Assembly: GCA_033002965.1 (NCBI GenBank) | Contig: JAURVB010014958.1 | Coordinates: forward strand, 52,700 to 116,699 | Reading direction: 5' to 3' | Length of the DNA stretch: 64,000 nucleotides | Source of the DNA: Piper betle | Taxonomy: Eukaryota > Streptophyta > Magnoliopsida > Piperales > Piperaceae | Part shown: positions 43,626 through 56,901 of the stretch, in pieces | Position numbering within the stretch: the first letter of the stretch is position 1 | Layout of the letters: the number at the start of each line of letters is the position of its first letter | Notes under the pieces: generated by a model | The model's input: only the letters and a program-made list of their open reading frames with translations | What the model was told of the DNA's origin: nothing | The model's database searches: none | Made by a program: the position numbers and the translations under genes

Positions 43626-46600
43626 AGTGATATTAGAGTTTGGTTGTTTGGTTGAACTCAATTATAGTCACTTTTCTGTTTTTATTTGTCTAGTATTTGA
43701 TGAAATGTCAAAGAGCAAAAAGTTTGAAATTTTCAAATTTAATGAGAAAGACTTTGCTATATGTAAGATGAAGATTCATATCATATTAGTAAAAGATAGA
43801 TGTGCAATTGCCTTGAAAGTGAGGTAAGCTAAGCCATAAGGGATGACAGATGTTCAGTTTGCATAGAATGATGAGATTGCTCAGGCTGATATTCTCCTAT
43901 CCTTGGAGGATAAGATTTTTTCTAATGCGAAAACAATAGATACTACTGCCAAAGAACTATGGGATAGTTTGAATAGAGTATATGAGAATAAATCTTTAAT
44001 TAATAAGATTTATCTAAAGCGGCAATTATACAATCTGAAGATGAAAGATAAGGTATCGATATATGATCACTTTAATGAGTTCAACTCCTTGTTGATGGGT
44101 GTCGGTGTGAAGATAAAAGAATAAGAACAAGGTACTTTGCTTCTTTGTTTAATGTCAGTTTCATGGGATAATATAATCACGAGATTGAGACTTGTTACAA
44201 AGTTAATAATGGGCGTGATGGTAGCATCACTTATATCAGAGGAGTTGAAGAGAAAATTCTTAGAGTCATCAAATCCGATTTTAAGTTCTCAAACATTGGT
44301 AACGGAAGAAAGAATAGGTAAATCACGGGGTAAGACTATAACCAGAAAAGATTAGAGTAGAGGTTGGCCCAAGTTAAGAAGGGACTTGACGTATTATTAT
44401 TGTGACAAACCAAGTCACATGAGGAAAGATTGTTACAAACTCAAGAAGGATAAAGGAAAACATAACAATGATAGAGAAAGTTATAATGCAAATGTAGCAT
44501 AAGATGAGTTGATAATTATGTCTAATTATGGGAAAGCGTGTTTGACAATGGAATACAATTTCAGTTGGGTAATTGATTTGGGGGCATCGTTTCATGCAAC
44601 TCCAAGCCAAGATTTCTTCACAACCTATGAGGCTGCAGACTTAGGTGTAATGAAGACGGGAAAAAGTAGAACTTAAAAAATTGTGAGGCAAGGTGATGTG
44701 CATTTGGTAACAAATACATGTTACAAGTTAATATTAAAAATTGTAAGGCATATCTCAGCCTTAAAAGTGAGTTTGTTGTCTATGGGAGTGATTGATGATA
44801 GTGGATTTATTTCACATTTTTCATAAGGTGTTTGTAACCTTGTAAAAGGTTTGTTGGTAATTGTCAAAGGGAAGAAGTGTTGTTTTTGTATAAGAGTGAG
44901 GTGAAGCTAATCCAATGGGAGGTAAATGCACTCTCATCTAATGATGTGGCACCGTTGATTCGGCCACATGAGTGAGAAGGGACTAAGGGAGTTAAAGAAA
45001 AAGAACTTACTTTTCAACCTCAAGGGCACTTCAATCAATCCTTGCGACCATTTTTGGTGGGCAAACAACATCGAACTTCATTTGCAAGCATAATTACAAG
45101 GAAATTCGGAGTTCTTGAGTTGATGCATACGGATATATGCGCGTATATGGAAGTAAAATTATTTAGTGGTTCTTTTTATTTTTTCAACTTCATTAATGAT
45201 GCTTCTAAGAAGTTGTGGGTTTATACTGTGAAAAATAAGAGTGATATCTTTGATATTTTAAAGATTTTTCATATTATAGTTCAAAGAGAAACCGGGAAGT
45301 CTTTGAAATGTCTTAGAAGAAATAATGGTGGAAAATATTGTTCTAATGAATTTGTTGAGTATTGTAGTAAGTATGAGATTAAACACGATAAGATTGTTCC
45401 TCATAGTCCACAATACAACAGAGTGGCCGAGAGGATGAATAGGACAATCAATGAGAGGGTTAGAAGCATGTTGTCTTTGACAAAGTTGTCTATGAGTTTT
45501 TGGGTGGAAGCCTTGAGTACGGCTTATTACTTGGTAAATAGATCTCTCTCATATATTTTGAAAGGTGATGCACCACAATATATTTGGAGTGGTAGAAAAG
45601 TAAACTACTCTCATTTGAGAGTGTTTGGATACAAAGCTTTTGTGCACGTGCTCAAGGAATAAAGGACAAAGCTTGATTCAAGAACTATTAAGTGTATATA
45701 CTTGGGCTATGGTGATGACAAATTAAGTTATAGAGTTTGTGATCCAAAGAAACAAAAACTCATTCGAGGTAGGGATGTAATGTTCAGAAAGATCAAACAT
45801 TTGGGGGCTTTGAAAAGGAAGAAGTTCCTCAAGAATATATCTGTTGAAGCTTTGAAGAAAGAAATGAATTGCATACCTCAGTTAGAGAAGAAGAAGTAGA
45901 AAGAATTGGTCTATCACTTCCTCCACTTAATAATGATGAGAAAGATGTGGATGAGTTTTTTTATGTTGTTGCTAATGATTTTATTGATGATGATGAATAG
46001 GATGAAGAAGATACACATCAAGGCAAGTAAAGAAACCTTGAGAAAGTTGGTTCAGATCCTAATGTCATCAACAAAGTATCCAACATCGAAGTATCTTAAG
46101 TTTGTTGAAAGTAGTGAACCTGAAATTTTTAGTGAAGTTATAACTCATATGGACAAGTAGAAATAGTTGAAGACCATGTAGAAAGAGATAAATTCCCTAC
46201 ATGAGAATCATACATATGAGTTGTTGGTTCTTCCCAATGGGAGGAAAACATTAAAGAAAAAGTGGGTGTACGAGATTAAGTATGAAGAGAATAGTCCACA
46301 ACAATGGTACAATGCAAGGTTGGTTGTAAAGGGTTTCACTCAAAAAAAATGTATTGACTTTGATGAGATCTTTCTTCTTGTTGTTAAGATGTCTTCTATT
46401 AGAACCGTTTTAGGTTTAGTTGCTATTTGAATTTGGAAATCAAGCAACTAGATATGAAGAGATCTTTTTGCATGATGATCTTGATGAAACTATCTACATG
46501 AAGTAATCAGAAATTTGAAGTCAAGGGTAAGGAGAAGCTCATGTACAAGCTAAAGAAGAGCTTGTATGGATTAAAACAAGCTTTAAGATAGTGATAAAAC

Positions 46601-47626
46601 AAGTTTGATTCCTTCAAAGGTACAAGAAGTCTGTCTCGGATTGTTGTATCTTCATCAAATGGTTTGGTGAGAATGACTTCATAACTTTATTGTTTTATGT
46701 TGATAATATGTTAATTGTTGAGCAGGACCGTGCTAGAATTACAAGTTTGAAGAATAATTTGGCTAAGTACTTTGCAATGAAAGATTTAGGACATGCGAAA
46801 CAAATTTTGGGCATGTCCTTTCGCCGTAACAAGAGGAGCTAGAAAGCTTTGGGTGTACAAAAAAGTACATTGAGAAGTTACTTGAGTGGTCCAATATGAA
46901 GGGTTCAAATCCGGTGGGTGTTCTAGTTGGATGTCATTTCAAATTGAGAAAGAATAACATAAGTGAGTAGGAGAAGGAAGAAATGGAAAAGGTTCCTTAT
47001 GCTTCAGCGGTTGGTAGTTTCATGCATGCTATGGTCTACACTAGACTGGATATAACATTTGTAGTTTGTGAGGTGACAAGGCATCTTATAAATCCAGGTA
47101 AAGAGAATTGGTAGGTTGTGAAGTGGATTTTGAGGTTCCTAAGAGGTACATCCAAAGCATGTTTACACTATAAGAGTGACAAACTGTTATTAGTTATCTA
47201 CACAAGTGCAGATATGGCTAGTGTCTTATTAAGTAGGAGGTCAACTTTCTTCTGTTGGTGGGGCTGTGTTATGGCAATCAAGGTTGCATAAGTGTGTTGC
47301 TTTGTCTACTACAAATGCCGAATTTATTTTTACAACTGACGACTTGTAAGGAGATGCTATAGGTCAAGATGTTCTTGAATGAGCTTAGCTATAAGCAAGA
47401 TAGATATGTGGTCTATAATAATAATCAAAGTGCAATATATTTGAATAAGAATAGTACTTTTCATTCAAGGAATAAGCATATTGATGTGAGATATCATAAG
47501 TGAAAGATGTGCTAAAAAGCAAATCATTTGAGTTGGCCAAAATTCACACCGATCAAAATGTTTCATAAATGATGACAAAAGTTGTGACAAAGGAGAAGCA
47601 TGGTTATTGTAGGAGTGGAGGGGGTA
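43626..47626 (+). mobile_element. Ty1/copia internal region, decayed
   Basis: Gag: MSKSKKFEIFKFNEKDFAIC at 43704, KELWDSLNRVYENKSL, then a CCHC knuckle (CDKPSHMRKDC, about 44400-44435). Protease: WVIDLGASFHAT near 44565, where the catalytic DSG has become DLG. Integrase, open at 45042-45662: HTDICAY, FINDASKKLWVYTV, PQYNRVAERMNRTINERVRS. RT from about 46220: KKKWVYEIKYEENSPQQWYN, ARLVVKGFTQKKCIDFDEIF, then a frame-broken remainder (FYVDNMLIVEQD near 46690). RNase H remnants near 47200-47480. Order gag-PR-IN-RT-RH is copia. Stops and frameshifts throughout, so not autonomous. Confidence 0.92.
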
Positions 47627-48288
47627 TGATAGGAGCTTTCCATGCCGGTTAGGATAATTGCATCAAGAAGGGAAGGTTTGTCGGTGTTTTCCCTCCTTCA
47701 TAGTCTTTAATCAAGAAAAAAAACCCACAAGGTGATATGGCATTGGGTTGTGCAAATAGACCTGGGTTTGGCTTGTTTATGCGTGTAACCCGTTAGACGT
47801 GTTTTCTGGCAATTTATATCTAACTTAAGGGGTTTTTTGTGGAGAGAGAACATATAGTATGTGTGGAGACCTAAATTATGTGAGAGATCAAATGGGAATA
47901 AATGGGTGAAGAGCTGATTTGGCATTGAGTGAAAGATCGGAGTCCTAGATTTCAATTTTTATCATTGACTCATCATTTCATCATCATTATTCATTGACTT
48001 TGAAGGTTTCCTTTCTTTTAAATTAATCATCTAATTCATTAGTGATTAGTTTGATCTGTATTTAGGAGCTTATTCCTGAAAGATTTTATGATTGTAATTG
48101 TTGAATAATCATAATATATTTGGGCCAGTTGTTATTATGATTTTTTCTACCAATGTAGGAGCTTTGCTTGTAAAATTTGGTGTTTCCTTTATTTTATAAT
48201 TTTGTGTTTGTCATGATTTCGCTGGTTTGCTTGTTATTTTATCTTTATTGTCATTGATTCTGAAATTTTATTTATGGTAAATCCTAAG
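47627..48288 (+). repeat. 3' LTR of copia element
   Basis: A polypurine tract (GGAGTGGAGGGGG, 47612-47624) precedes TGATAGGAGCTTTCC, the LTR start. It corresponds to the 5' LTR at 43012-43625 with many substitutions, so the insertion is old. No target duplication could be confirmed because the left end is decayed. Confidence 0.82.
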
Positions 48289-48870
48289 AATTAAGACATT
48301 AATTAGGGAAACTTAAGAATGAAGCCGTTCATGTAAGTTTTTAGAAACCTTTGACCCTGGCTTGGCGCATTTTCCCTAATTTTGACGAATTTACACTGTT
48401 TCAACTTTGATAAATATGGGCTCTTTCCCAATGAACGCTTTTAGGGTTTGTCTTGTAAATGACTAATTAAGGACCAAATATCTAACATTCAACAAATTGG
48501 CTTTCTTTTTTAAATTTGTTTTTTCACTGTACAAAAATATATCGACATGCCTTTTTTTAATTTGTGAATTACTAGCTAGGTGTTATTATTGTTGGTCTCG
48601 AGAGTTTACTTTGGTTAAGTATACCCTCTATTGGTAAGAGGTCTTAAATTCGATCTACCGCCTCATAACTGTTGGCCTAATTAGTACACTTCTAAGAGAT
48701 CTTAGCTTCAACTCTTACTCATGGGCAGTCTCTCAACCTTTAAGCTAATATATAGAGCCTCTGATATATGTAAAGGCTATGTCCCTAATCCCAGGGGGCT
48801 GCTGTGATGACAGATGTTGTAATATTTAACCGAACACCTAAAATATTTTTGTTTGAAAGAAACCACAGCT
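48289..48870. other. Intergenic, upstream of PHO1
   Basis: No gene recognised. Confidence 0.55.
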
Positions 48871-48880
48871 TCCTACATGA

Positions 48881-48890
48881 ATATATATAT
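48881..48890 (+). promoter_or_regulatory. Candidate TATA box of PHO1
   Basis: ATATATATAT about 120-130 nt upstream of the ATG at 49011. A pyrimidine-rich 5' UTR follows (CTCCTCCAACTCTTTCCTTC region near 48950). Confidence 0.45.
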
Positions 48891-49010
48891 TGCCCTCTTG
48901 TGTGGTAACCCAGCCCAACCTTCCCCCTAACAACTTTGTCATCCTTTTACTCTCCTCCAACTCTTTCCTTCTCTGCTCTTCTTGCATGCATTCCAAATTG
49001 GAAGAGAGAA

Positions 49011-52000
49011 ATGGTGAAGTTTTCCAAGGAGCTAGAGGCCCAACTTATCCCCGAGTGGAAAGATGCGTTTGTCAACTACTCGCATCTGAAGAAGAAGGTG
49101 AAGAAGATAAAGGTTAGAAGAAGCAACCGCTCGGAGGAACACCCTGATTTTGGTGTTTCCCTTTTCGACTCCTTCCGTTTCATCTCGCGCAAGATTTCTT
49201 CTGTGTTTAGGGATCAGAAGGTTCAGAAACGCGAGATTATTAAGGTGGATAGTACGTTAATATAACGTAACCGAATTTGTTATCTATAATGCTTATCCAT
49301 GATGTATTGCATCTCATATACATTTGACGGGATTGAAGTAGTGTGGCTGTTGAGCCTGTTTTTACCGTATACATATATATCAGCAACATATTAACTAGTC
49401 AAATAATATGATAATTGAGTGGAGTAGCTTTCTGATGTAACCTTTGATATATGTTTGTTATATTTTTCATGAAACAACACAAATTTATAAGTACGTGGAT
49501 CAACCTTTTCAGGTAAGGGGACAAGGAGAAGAGGATGAAGAAGCTCTCTATGAAACTGAGCTTGTGGAAGTAGCCTCTGATCAGGAAGACGAGGTACATT
49601 AATCTGCATATATTATATGTTCTTCCATCGTTAATTTTCTCTTGTCCATCTTCGCAACCTTACTAATTGATCAGGATTGTGCACACAGATACAAGACTTC
49701 TTTGAAAGATTAAATGGGGAGCTTGAAAAAGTGAACCAATTTTACAAGACGAAAGAGCGAGAATTTTTGGAGAGAGCAGATGTTCTGAAGAAGCAGCTTC
49801 AAACTCTGGTAGACCTCAAGCAAGTCCTTGATGATCAACGCAAGAAATCATACTCACTCAAATCTACTCGTCTCAGTACTCTTCCATCATTCAACTTCTC
49901 CTCTGTTGGAGGATCGGACCACCCTGGTAATAACACTGATTTGTCTCTTCCACTTCTCCTGGCTATACATGATCTCTTTCCTTTTCAAACGTCCCACATC
50001 CTGAACAGAGCAAAATGAAAGGTACAAAGAGCTATTTTATTGGTCTAGCTGGTTATAATGTAATGGACCAATGGTGCTTTAGACGTAAGCATGCACTTAG
50101 CACGGGGATACCCGCAAACATATATAAGCTATGCATGCACTGTACGAAATGTTTAATATTAATTAGACTACGCTTCATTTAATTTGTTTGAGCTAGAACA
50201 TGGTGTGGATAGTAAATAACATTATAATTTAATGGTATACTTGTTAGCAGGGGACTAATAACTAGTCCACAGATTTGCTATAATAATACGTTAATATATC
50301 TGTAGCGGCAATGGAGGGCCAGGCAGTACCTGAGGGGGTACGGCGGCGGTAGCGCCAACGAAGGGGAGGACGAGGATCGATATACCGGCGACGACGCCAG
50401 GGCGAACGATCTCGGCAGTGGCGTCGACGCTGTGGAAGGACGTGGTGGGGAGTCCGAAGAAGGAGAACTGCAGGGGGGAGCATGTCAACCGTAAAAGGTT
50501 GCAGTGTGCGGAGAAGATGATAAGAGGGGCCTTTGTGGAACTCTACAAAGGCCTTGGCCTCATTAAGACGTACAGGTGAATTGAAAACATATATAAGCCT
50601 TTCGTTTCTTAGTTACAAATTTACTTTCTTGACTTAAAATTAATTAATTAATTCGAAAAGAATAATCCAGTAATATATATTGATCATTACTAATTTTCTA
50701 GTTATTAGTGCAAATAGGATACGCTTATTAGATCATTATTTACATTTTGTCTTGTATTTTCTTTCCAGGAAATCATGTATTCATAAAAAGTTTTTACTTG
50801 TTTCCTTGCCCAAAACAGCTCGTTGAACATGGTGGCCTTCACCAAAATTCTTAAGAAGTTTGACAAGGTGATGATTACTTTGCTATGAATCGGTACAGTG
50901 CCAGCTCTTGGTTATTTTTCATAGCAAACTCGTCATGTCTAACATGGTGGTATACATTAATCAGATATAATGCGTCTAATTCGTCATCATATATTACATT
51001 TGGGATTAATTTTGAAACTTTTTAGGATCGAAATTCCGAGTGAAATCTACATATGGTAGCGGTTAGAGACGTGTTAGCTGAGCAACATCAACTATATAAT
51101 TTAAACGTGAAATCCGGAAAATATATTCAAGGATCAATCAAGCTGTTGAGTTTGAAAAGGCAGATTTTAATAGTTTGGCTGAACTAACAACATTCGAAAT
51201 GTTGGAACAAGTGCAGGTAGCCAACCAACAAGCTTCGGGAACGTATTTGCAAGTTGTCAGAAGATCACATTTCATCAGCTCCGATAAGGTTCTCTACATC
51301 TGAACTTATTAAAAGAGATAGTCTATTCATTTGGTATCTCAATGTTTATACACTCCCAGATCGGAGGCGAACAATATATCTTTTATTTTAGCTAGCACTC
51401 GCTAGGGGAAGATTTATTGAGAGTTGTAGCTAGGTTATGAGTGTAAGATCATCCAGATAGTTAATTAGTCCGACAATATTTATCCTAACAAGATATTCCA
51501 ATATATATATTAGTATGGATGTATATATAATCTTCAACTCCACTCAAACTAGAATAACCTGTATAAATTGATTTTATCATTTTTTATTTTATTTAATCAC
51601 CTAGATATTTGTGGATGCGGTAATGCATCTTTTTGCTAAGATCATAAAGCCATCAATTGATTCCCATGGGCCATGATTATTTTAATTGAGACAGAATTGT
51701 AATCAATTGTATAGTGAAAAGTCATAATACACGATTGTGTTGGTGGGATCACTAATTGCGTTGGCGGGGCCAAATGCTTTAATCAGCAGGTGGTTAGACT
51801 CGCAGACGAAGTGGAGTCCGTCTTCACACAGCACTTCACCAACAATGACCGGAAAAGGGCCATGAAATTCTTGAGATCCCAACAAGGAAAGGAGTCTCAC
51901 ATGATCAGCTTTTTAGTGGGTATATTTTCAATTTCTATTCATATACAAAAGTCTTCCATACAACTAAATGCATATTTTGTTAGTATATATTTGCACGAGA

Positions 52001-54314
52001 AAAGAAATGCAAAACAAGAAAAATTACTAGCTCTTGTGTTCGTTTGTCTTCACGCAGTCGTAATCATAAAATGAACAAAAAAATATGAAAAAAAGTTAAC
52101 ATTATGAACAGCAACATCCATAAAAATACTAGCACTAATCAATAGAAGGAGACTTTCGGACGTGACATAGTTGCATGAAACAAGATAGATGATATCTGAT
52201 GGTTTCTTCTTACGACTTGTCTTTTATCAGGTCTGTTCACAGGCTGCTTTGTGACATTGTTTAGTTTGTATGCTATATTGGCGCATATGGCTGGCATGTT
52301 TGTCTCCACGGCGGACAGTTATATTGACACCGTTTACCCAGTTTTCAGGTATTGAACTGCCCCTGTGGTCAATCACAATTCACCAAATCGTCACTCGCAT
52401 ACAACTCATACACGAGCAATATATTTGTTAGGGAAAATAAAGCGCTACAATATATTTGCTCTTAAAAGGTCATACTACTGCTAGAATCTTAAGCAAAAAT
52501 TTTTTTGACTACAAATTAGTGCTAGTTCTTTAATTAATGCTCATAAGCGCCACAAGTAGAAATTAAGACTGTACATGCAACTAAGTTTACAGATTAACAC
52601 CAACTTTGTATATGCATTGCCTTCTATACATGCAGCATGTTTACTTTGTTCAGTCTGCACATATTTCTGTATGGGTGCAACCTGTGTGCGTGGAGAAACA
52701 CCCGAATCAACTATAAGTTCATCTTCGAGTTCAATCACAGCACAGCCCTGAGAAACAGGGATGCCTTTTTGATGTGCACTTCATTCATGACCATGGTAAT
52801 TGCTGCTATGGTTGTCCACCTTCTCCTCACTTCCAGTGGCTTCTCCCCTACTTATGTGGATACTATCCCAGGAATTCTCATCCTGGTAATTACTCTTTAT
52901 TACTGTTATAAATTAATTCATTAGCCACTTTCAATTCATTAAGTTAACTTGTAGTCATGAACTTGCAGCTATTTTTGGCCCTGCTGATTTGTCCCTTCAA
53001 CATTTTCTACCGGTCTACTCGTTACTGCTTTTTAAGGGTCATACGCAACGTAGTAGCCTCACCATTCTACAAGGTAAGAGTCATTGATCTAATTCACCCA
53101 CCCCTAATCTGCTCGGAATTAAAAGATTGGTACTTAGCTACATGTTACTGGCACATAACTGCAGGTTGTAATGGTGGATTTCTTCATGGCTGACCAGCTA
53201 ACTAGCCAAGTAAGATTCCTCATTTCTTTACACCTCTCAATTTGACAATGCACATATGTATTCTGTTTAATGGGTCTTGTTATATGTTATGCCTAATGAG
53301 AAGGCCTTCAATGAATGTGAATTTTCAGATCCCACTGCTGAGGCATATGGAGTTCACAGCCTGCTCTTTTCTTGCAGGCTGCTTCAAAACCCACGAGCAC
53401 GAAAGCTGCACATCCAGCAAGTTATACAAGGAGCTTGCATATGTTATTTCCTTCATACCATACTACTGCCGCGCCATGCAGGTAGCCCCTTTTGTTCACT
53501 TACAAAATCATGCAAGTTAGTCCCTATTATTAAGCCAGCACATTTAACAGCTTGTACTTAAGTCGTTTATATTTTTATTCAAGTGCGCAAGAAGATGGTT
53601 TGATGAAGGAGATATCAACCACATAGCCAACCTGGGGAAGTACGTCTCAGCTATGATGGCTGCCGGTGCCCGGCTAACGTACGCCATGAACCCAACATCC
53701 TTTTGGTTTAGCGTGGTCCTCGCCACATCCTCCATAGCAACCATCTACCAGCTTTACTGGGATTTTGTAAAGGATTGGGGGCTTCTCAACCGCAAATCCA
53801 TAAATCCGTGGCTTAGAGATGACCTCGTTCTGAAGCAGAAGGGAATTTACTATTTCTCTATTGTAAGCCGGCTTCTATTTCTTACAACTGTTTATATTCT
53901 AGCCCGTAGTTTCTTATTCATATGTTGGCAAGAGTTCCAAAAATATAAATTCACAAATATATTTGGCAGGCTCTGAATTTACTCTTAAGACTTGCTTGGG
54001 TAGAAGCAGTCATTCACATTAACCTTGCAGAGATGGACTCCAAGCTTCTTGATTTTTCTTGGCATCTCTTGAAATAATCCGTCGCGGGCATTGGAACTTC
54101 TACAGGTGATTGCATAACTGCTTAGGCAAGTTATAGTTAATTTCAGCTCACAAAAAATAAAATGATGCCAAGTTAATTAAAAATGCAATATCATTGTCTG
54201 ACTGTGCAATCTGGATACTACAGACTAGAGAACGAACATTTGAACAACGTGGGCAAGTTCAGAGCAGTGAAAGCAGTTCCCCTGCCTTTCCGCGAGTTGG
54301 ATGCAGATGACTAA
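49011..54314 (+). CDS. PHO1: PHO1-type phosphate exporter (SPX-EXS) with one frameshift in exon 14
   Basis: Fifteen exons: 49011-49244, 49513-49593, 49689-49926, 50335-50575 (acceptor could be 50353), 50819-50867, 51217-51288, 51790-51919, 52231-52348, 52636-52885, 52969-53073, 53165-53209, 53329-53481, 53584-53862, 53970-54105, 54224-54314. All are in phase except exon 14. The N-terminal SPX domain starts [20 protein letters not shown] and continues with [60 protein letters not shown]. Membrane segments and the EXS domain follow ([69 protein letters not shown]). In exon 14 a run of five T at 54053-54057 should be six: as read, the frame ends at TAA 54075-54077 (about 700 aa). With one extra base the known ending ([38 protein letters not shown]) is restored and the exon 15 phase fits; about 740 aa. 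Family knowledge: SPX binds inositol pyrophosphates; PHO1 exports phosphate to xylem. Confidence 0.93.
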
Positions 54315-55110
54315 TAGTCTTACACTGTCTATTTGATTTTTTTTTACTTGGTGGCGGGGGACGGGGGTTGGGCGGGTGGAGTACAATGCGAGGTTTGGAA
54401 ATGATGTTGAAAGGCGTAGATATTTTCGCCACCTGATCAGTTCTAAGATTGCTGGACAAGCAAGGCCAACTATGTTGACTATTGTTAATAATATAATTAA
54501 TTGGAAATCATTTCAGCCCAGAAATAAACTAAGTACTTTTTTTTAGAAAAAATGAGTTCATATTTTTTAGTTTAAATTGTAAAGTACGAGGAAGTTTTAT
54601 GCTGAAAAGAATGATTTATTATATTTTGTTTTCATGGCAATAATTAAACTGAATTCTTACGAACAGGAATTAAAATCATAGTTTTAAAACTCTTTTTTAT
54701 TTTAAAATTCCACGAAACAACTCTACTTTGTAGCTAACGAGTCAAATTCCATAAATAACTCAATACTTTCCGAATCAAATCATAAAAATTATTAAAACAT
54801 ATTATCTTTCTTTTAGATTAGCTAAATTAATATATTTAAGAAATGTAAATCACATATTTATCAATTTCTCATATCAAAAGAGCAATATATATTAATCTCG
54901 TATAACTATTTATTTACATAATTAAAAATCTAAAATAAATAATTCCGAGTATGCTTAAAGTTGACTTCATTCCATAACATACTAAGTCAAATCCAAATTT
55001 TGAATTTTAAACTATAATTAAAATAACCTCCTTCCAAAAAAATTTTTTAAGGAAAATAAGCAGAAGCTACAAAACCTTAATTATAAAGTTTTTTTATGAT
55101 AAAAGGTTAA
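54315..55110. other. AT-rich 3' flank of PHO1
   Basis: No gene recognised. Confidence 0.55.
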
Positions 55111-55119
55111 CAAATTTCT

Positions 55120-56160
55120 ATCTACTATATCTATCTAATAACAAGGTATTTTGCACCAAGTGGATATTACGCTAAGTAGATAGTTTAATATAGCGCCATA
55201 TGTTCCCATAAAATAGGAACGTCTATATATTACAGGAAAACTAAGTGTTCTAATAAAATAGGAAAATATGTATAGTATACAAAGACTAGGAAAATTAGGT
55301 GTTCTAATAAAATAAGAAAGCCTAATATTATAGAAAAATGAGAAAAAATAAAATTAAGAAAATTAGGTGTTCTAATAAAATGTGAAAGTCTAATATTATA
55401 GGAGAATTAGAAAAATTAAAACTACTAAAATTAGGAAAATTAAAATTTAAGAATTAAGATTTAAGAATTAAAAATTAAAAATTAAGAATAATTTTAATAA
55501 AGAGTTTTTTCCCCTTTAAATAGGTATATCTAATGACAGGCTTTTCTAGGCCAAGTTGATAGTTTAATATAACTATAACCATATTGTCATGTGTCTTGAT
55601 TTAATAGGAAAGCTTATATATCATCATAATCATTAACAATATAACGATTATCATATCGTATTTATAGCCAGTATAGGGTATATTTATTTTAATTGGTCGA
55701 ACTGGGGCCAACCACATTTTAAAATTATAAGTAAAATATGTTATTAAATAATAAAAATACACTTCTTCAAGAATATTTTATTAAATACCGGTTAAAATAA
55801 TTCTATATATTTTCATATAATAATATAAAAATATAGGAAAACTAGGATTTAATATATTGTCATGTGTTTTCAAATAATAAGAAAGACTATATATTGTCAT
55901 AAAATTCGAAACAGTTAGATTAATTATAGTTTTGATTAAGATTAATTTTAGAAGATAACACCTATATTTACTCTCAACATGCTTCCAAGTATTTCACGAC
56001 TTTGCAATCATAAGTGTCAAATATAGCTATTACCAATTAATAAAATATTACACCAATTGAATAGTTTAATATAATCTCGTATAATAAAAAAACATGCATA
56101 ATATAGGAAAATTCAGATTTAATATATTTCATATGTTTTCATACATAATATAAAACGCTA
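55120..56160. repeat. Degenerate AT-rich repeats
   Basis: The word AAAATTAGGTGTTCTAATAA (or close variants) recurs at about 55230, 55287 and 55360, each followed by a similar AATATTATAG segment. A second phrase, AGTTGATAGTTTAATATA with variants, recurs near 55175, 55553 and 56057. Both point to a decayed tandem or nested element; family unknown. 55640-55870 also matches 1801-2080. Confidence 0.45.
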
Positions 56161-56185
56161 TAGAACTAATAAAACTAAGAAAAGA

Positions 56186-56187
<2 letters not shown>

Positions 56188-56224
<37 letters not shown>

Positions 56225-56247
56225 AGAGAGAGAGAGAGAGAGAGAGA
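56188..56247. repeat. (TA)n-(GA)n compound microsatellite, left of unit A
   Basis: About 36 bp of TA (56188-56223) followed by GA (56224-56247). The same TA-then-GA arrangement precedes unit B at 58446-58495. Confidence 0.95.
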
Positions 56248-56831
56248 ATGCTAGCATGCACGGCAAATTTTCTGCAGTGCAACTATTGTGGGCCGTTGGA
56301 TTTCGATCTAGCGGTTCACAATTCCCCCTCACGAAGGCCCGCTAGCCTGCCCGTCCACTCGCTTGCCTGCCTGCCCGCCCAAAAGCTACCGACCCCCTAC
56401 CTGCACTCCCAGCCACGACCACCACCACCCCATCGTAGCCCCTCTGCCCGCCCCTAGCCGCTGTCCCATACCACAATGACCACCACCCCTCCCCGCCGCG
56501 GCCCCCTACCTGTCCCTAGCCGCCGCCCCCTGTCATGATGACCACCACCCCTTCACTGCGGCCCCCCTACCACAACCACCACCACCCCCCTCCGCGGCAT
56601 GGCATTGGTTGTCGTGGCTTGGGGCGGCGGCTGGGGACGGGTGGAGGGGCCGTAGCGGGGTGGTGGTGGTCGTGACAGGGTGGTGCAGGGGGTGGGGTTC
56701 GGTCGCTCATAGGCGGGTAGGCGAGCGGGCCTCTGCAAGGGGGAATTGTGGGCCACTGGATCGAAATCCAACGGCCCACAATAGCTGACCTATATGCATT
56801 GCAAAAAACTTGCAGCACATGCTAGCACGAC

Positions 56832-56832
<1 letters not shown>
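56248..56832. mobile_element. Foldback unit A inside (TA)n tracts
   Basis: The left arm (ATGCTAGCATGCACGGCAAA at 56248, then TGTGGGCCGTTGGATTTCGAT near 56288) is the inverted copy of the right arm, which on the reverse strand reads GTGCTAGCATGTGCTGCAAG and TGTGGGCCGTTGGATTTCGA. Arms extend over 110 bp with small indels, ending in GC-rich sequence with GCCCGCTAGCCTGCCCG / GCCCGCTCGCCTACCCG. The middle is CCACCACCCC-rich. A (TA)n tract follows at 56846-56896. Open frames inside are GC artefacts. Confidence 0.82.

Positions 56833-56845
<13 letters not shown>

Positions 56846-56896
<51 letters not shown>
56846..56896. repeat. (TA)n microsatellite, right of unit A
   Basis: About 50 bp of TA directly after the right arm. 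Confidence 0.95.

Positions 56897-56901
<5 letters not shown>

Noticed and set aside
49391..50488. Minus-strand frames across PHO1 exons 2 and 4
   Set aside because: Antisense of exons with verified phases and conserved SPX sequence.
55120..56160. Possible Helitron (TCTACTATATCTATC start)
   Set aside because: No CTRR end with a preceding hairpin could be located and no helicase remnant is visible.
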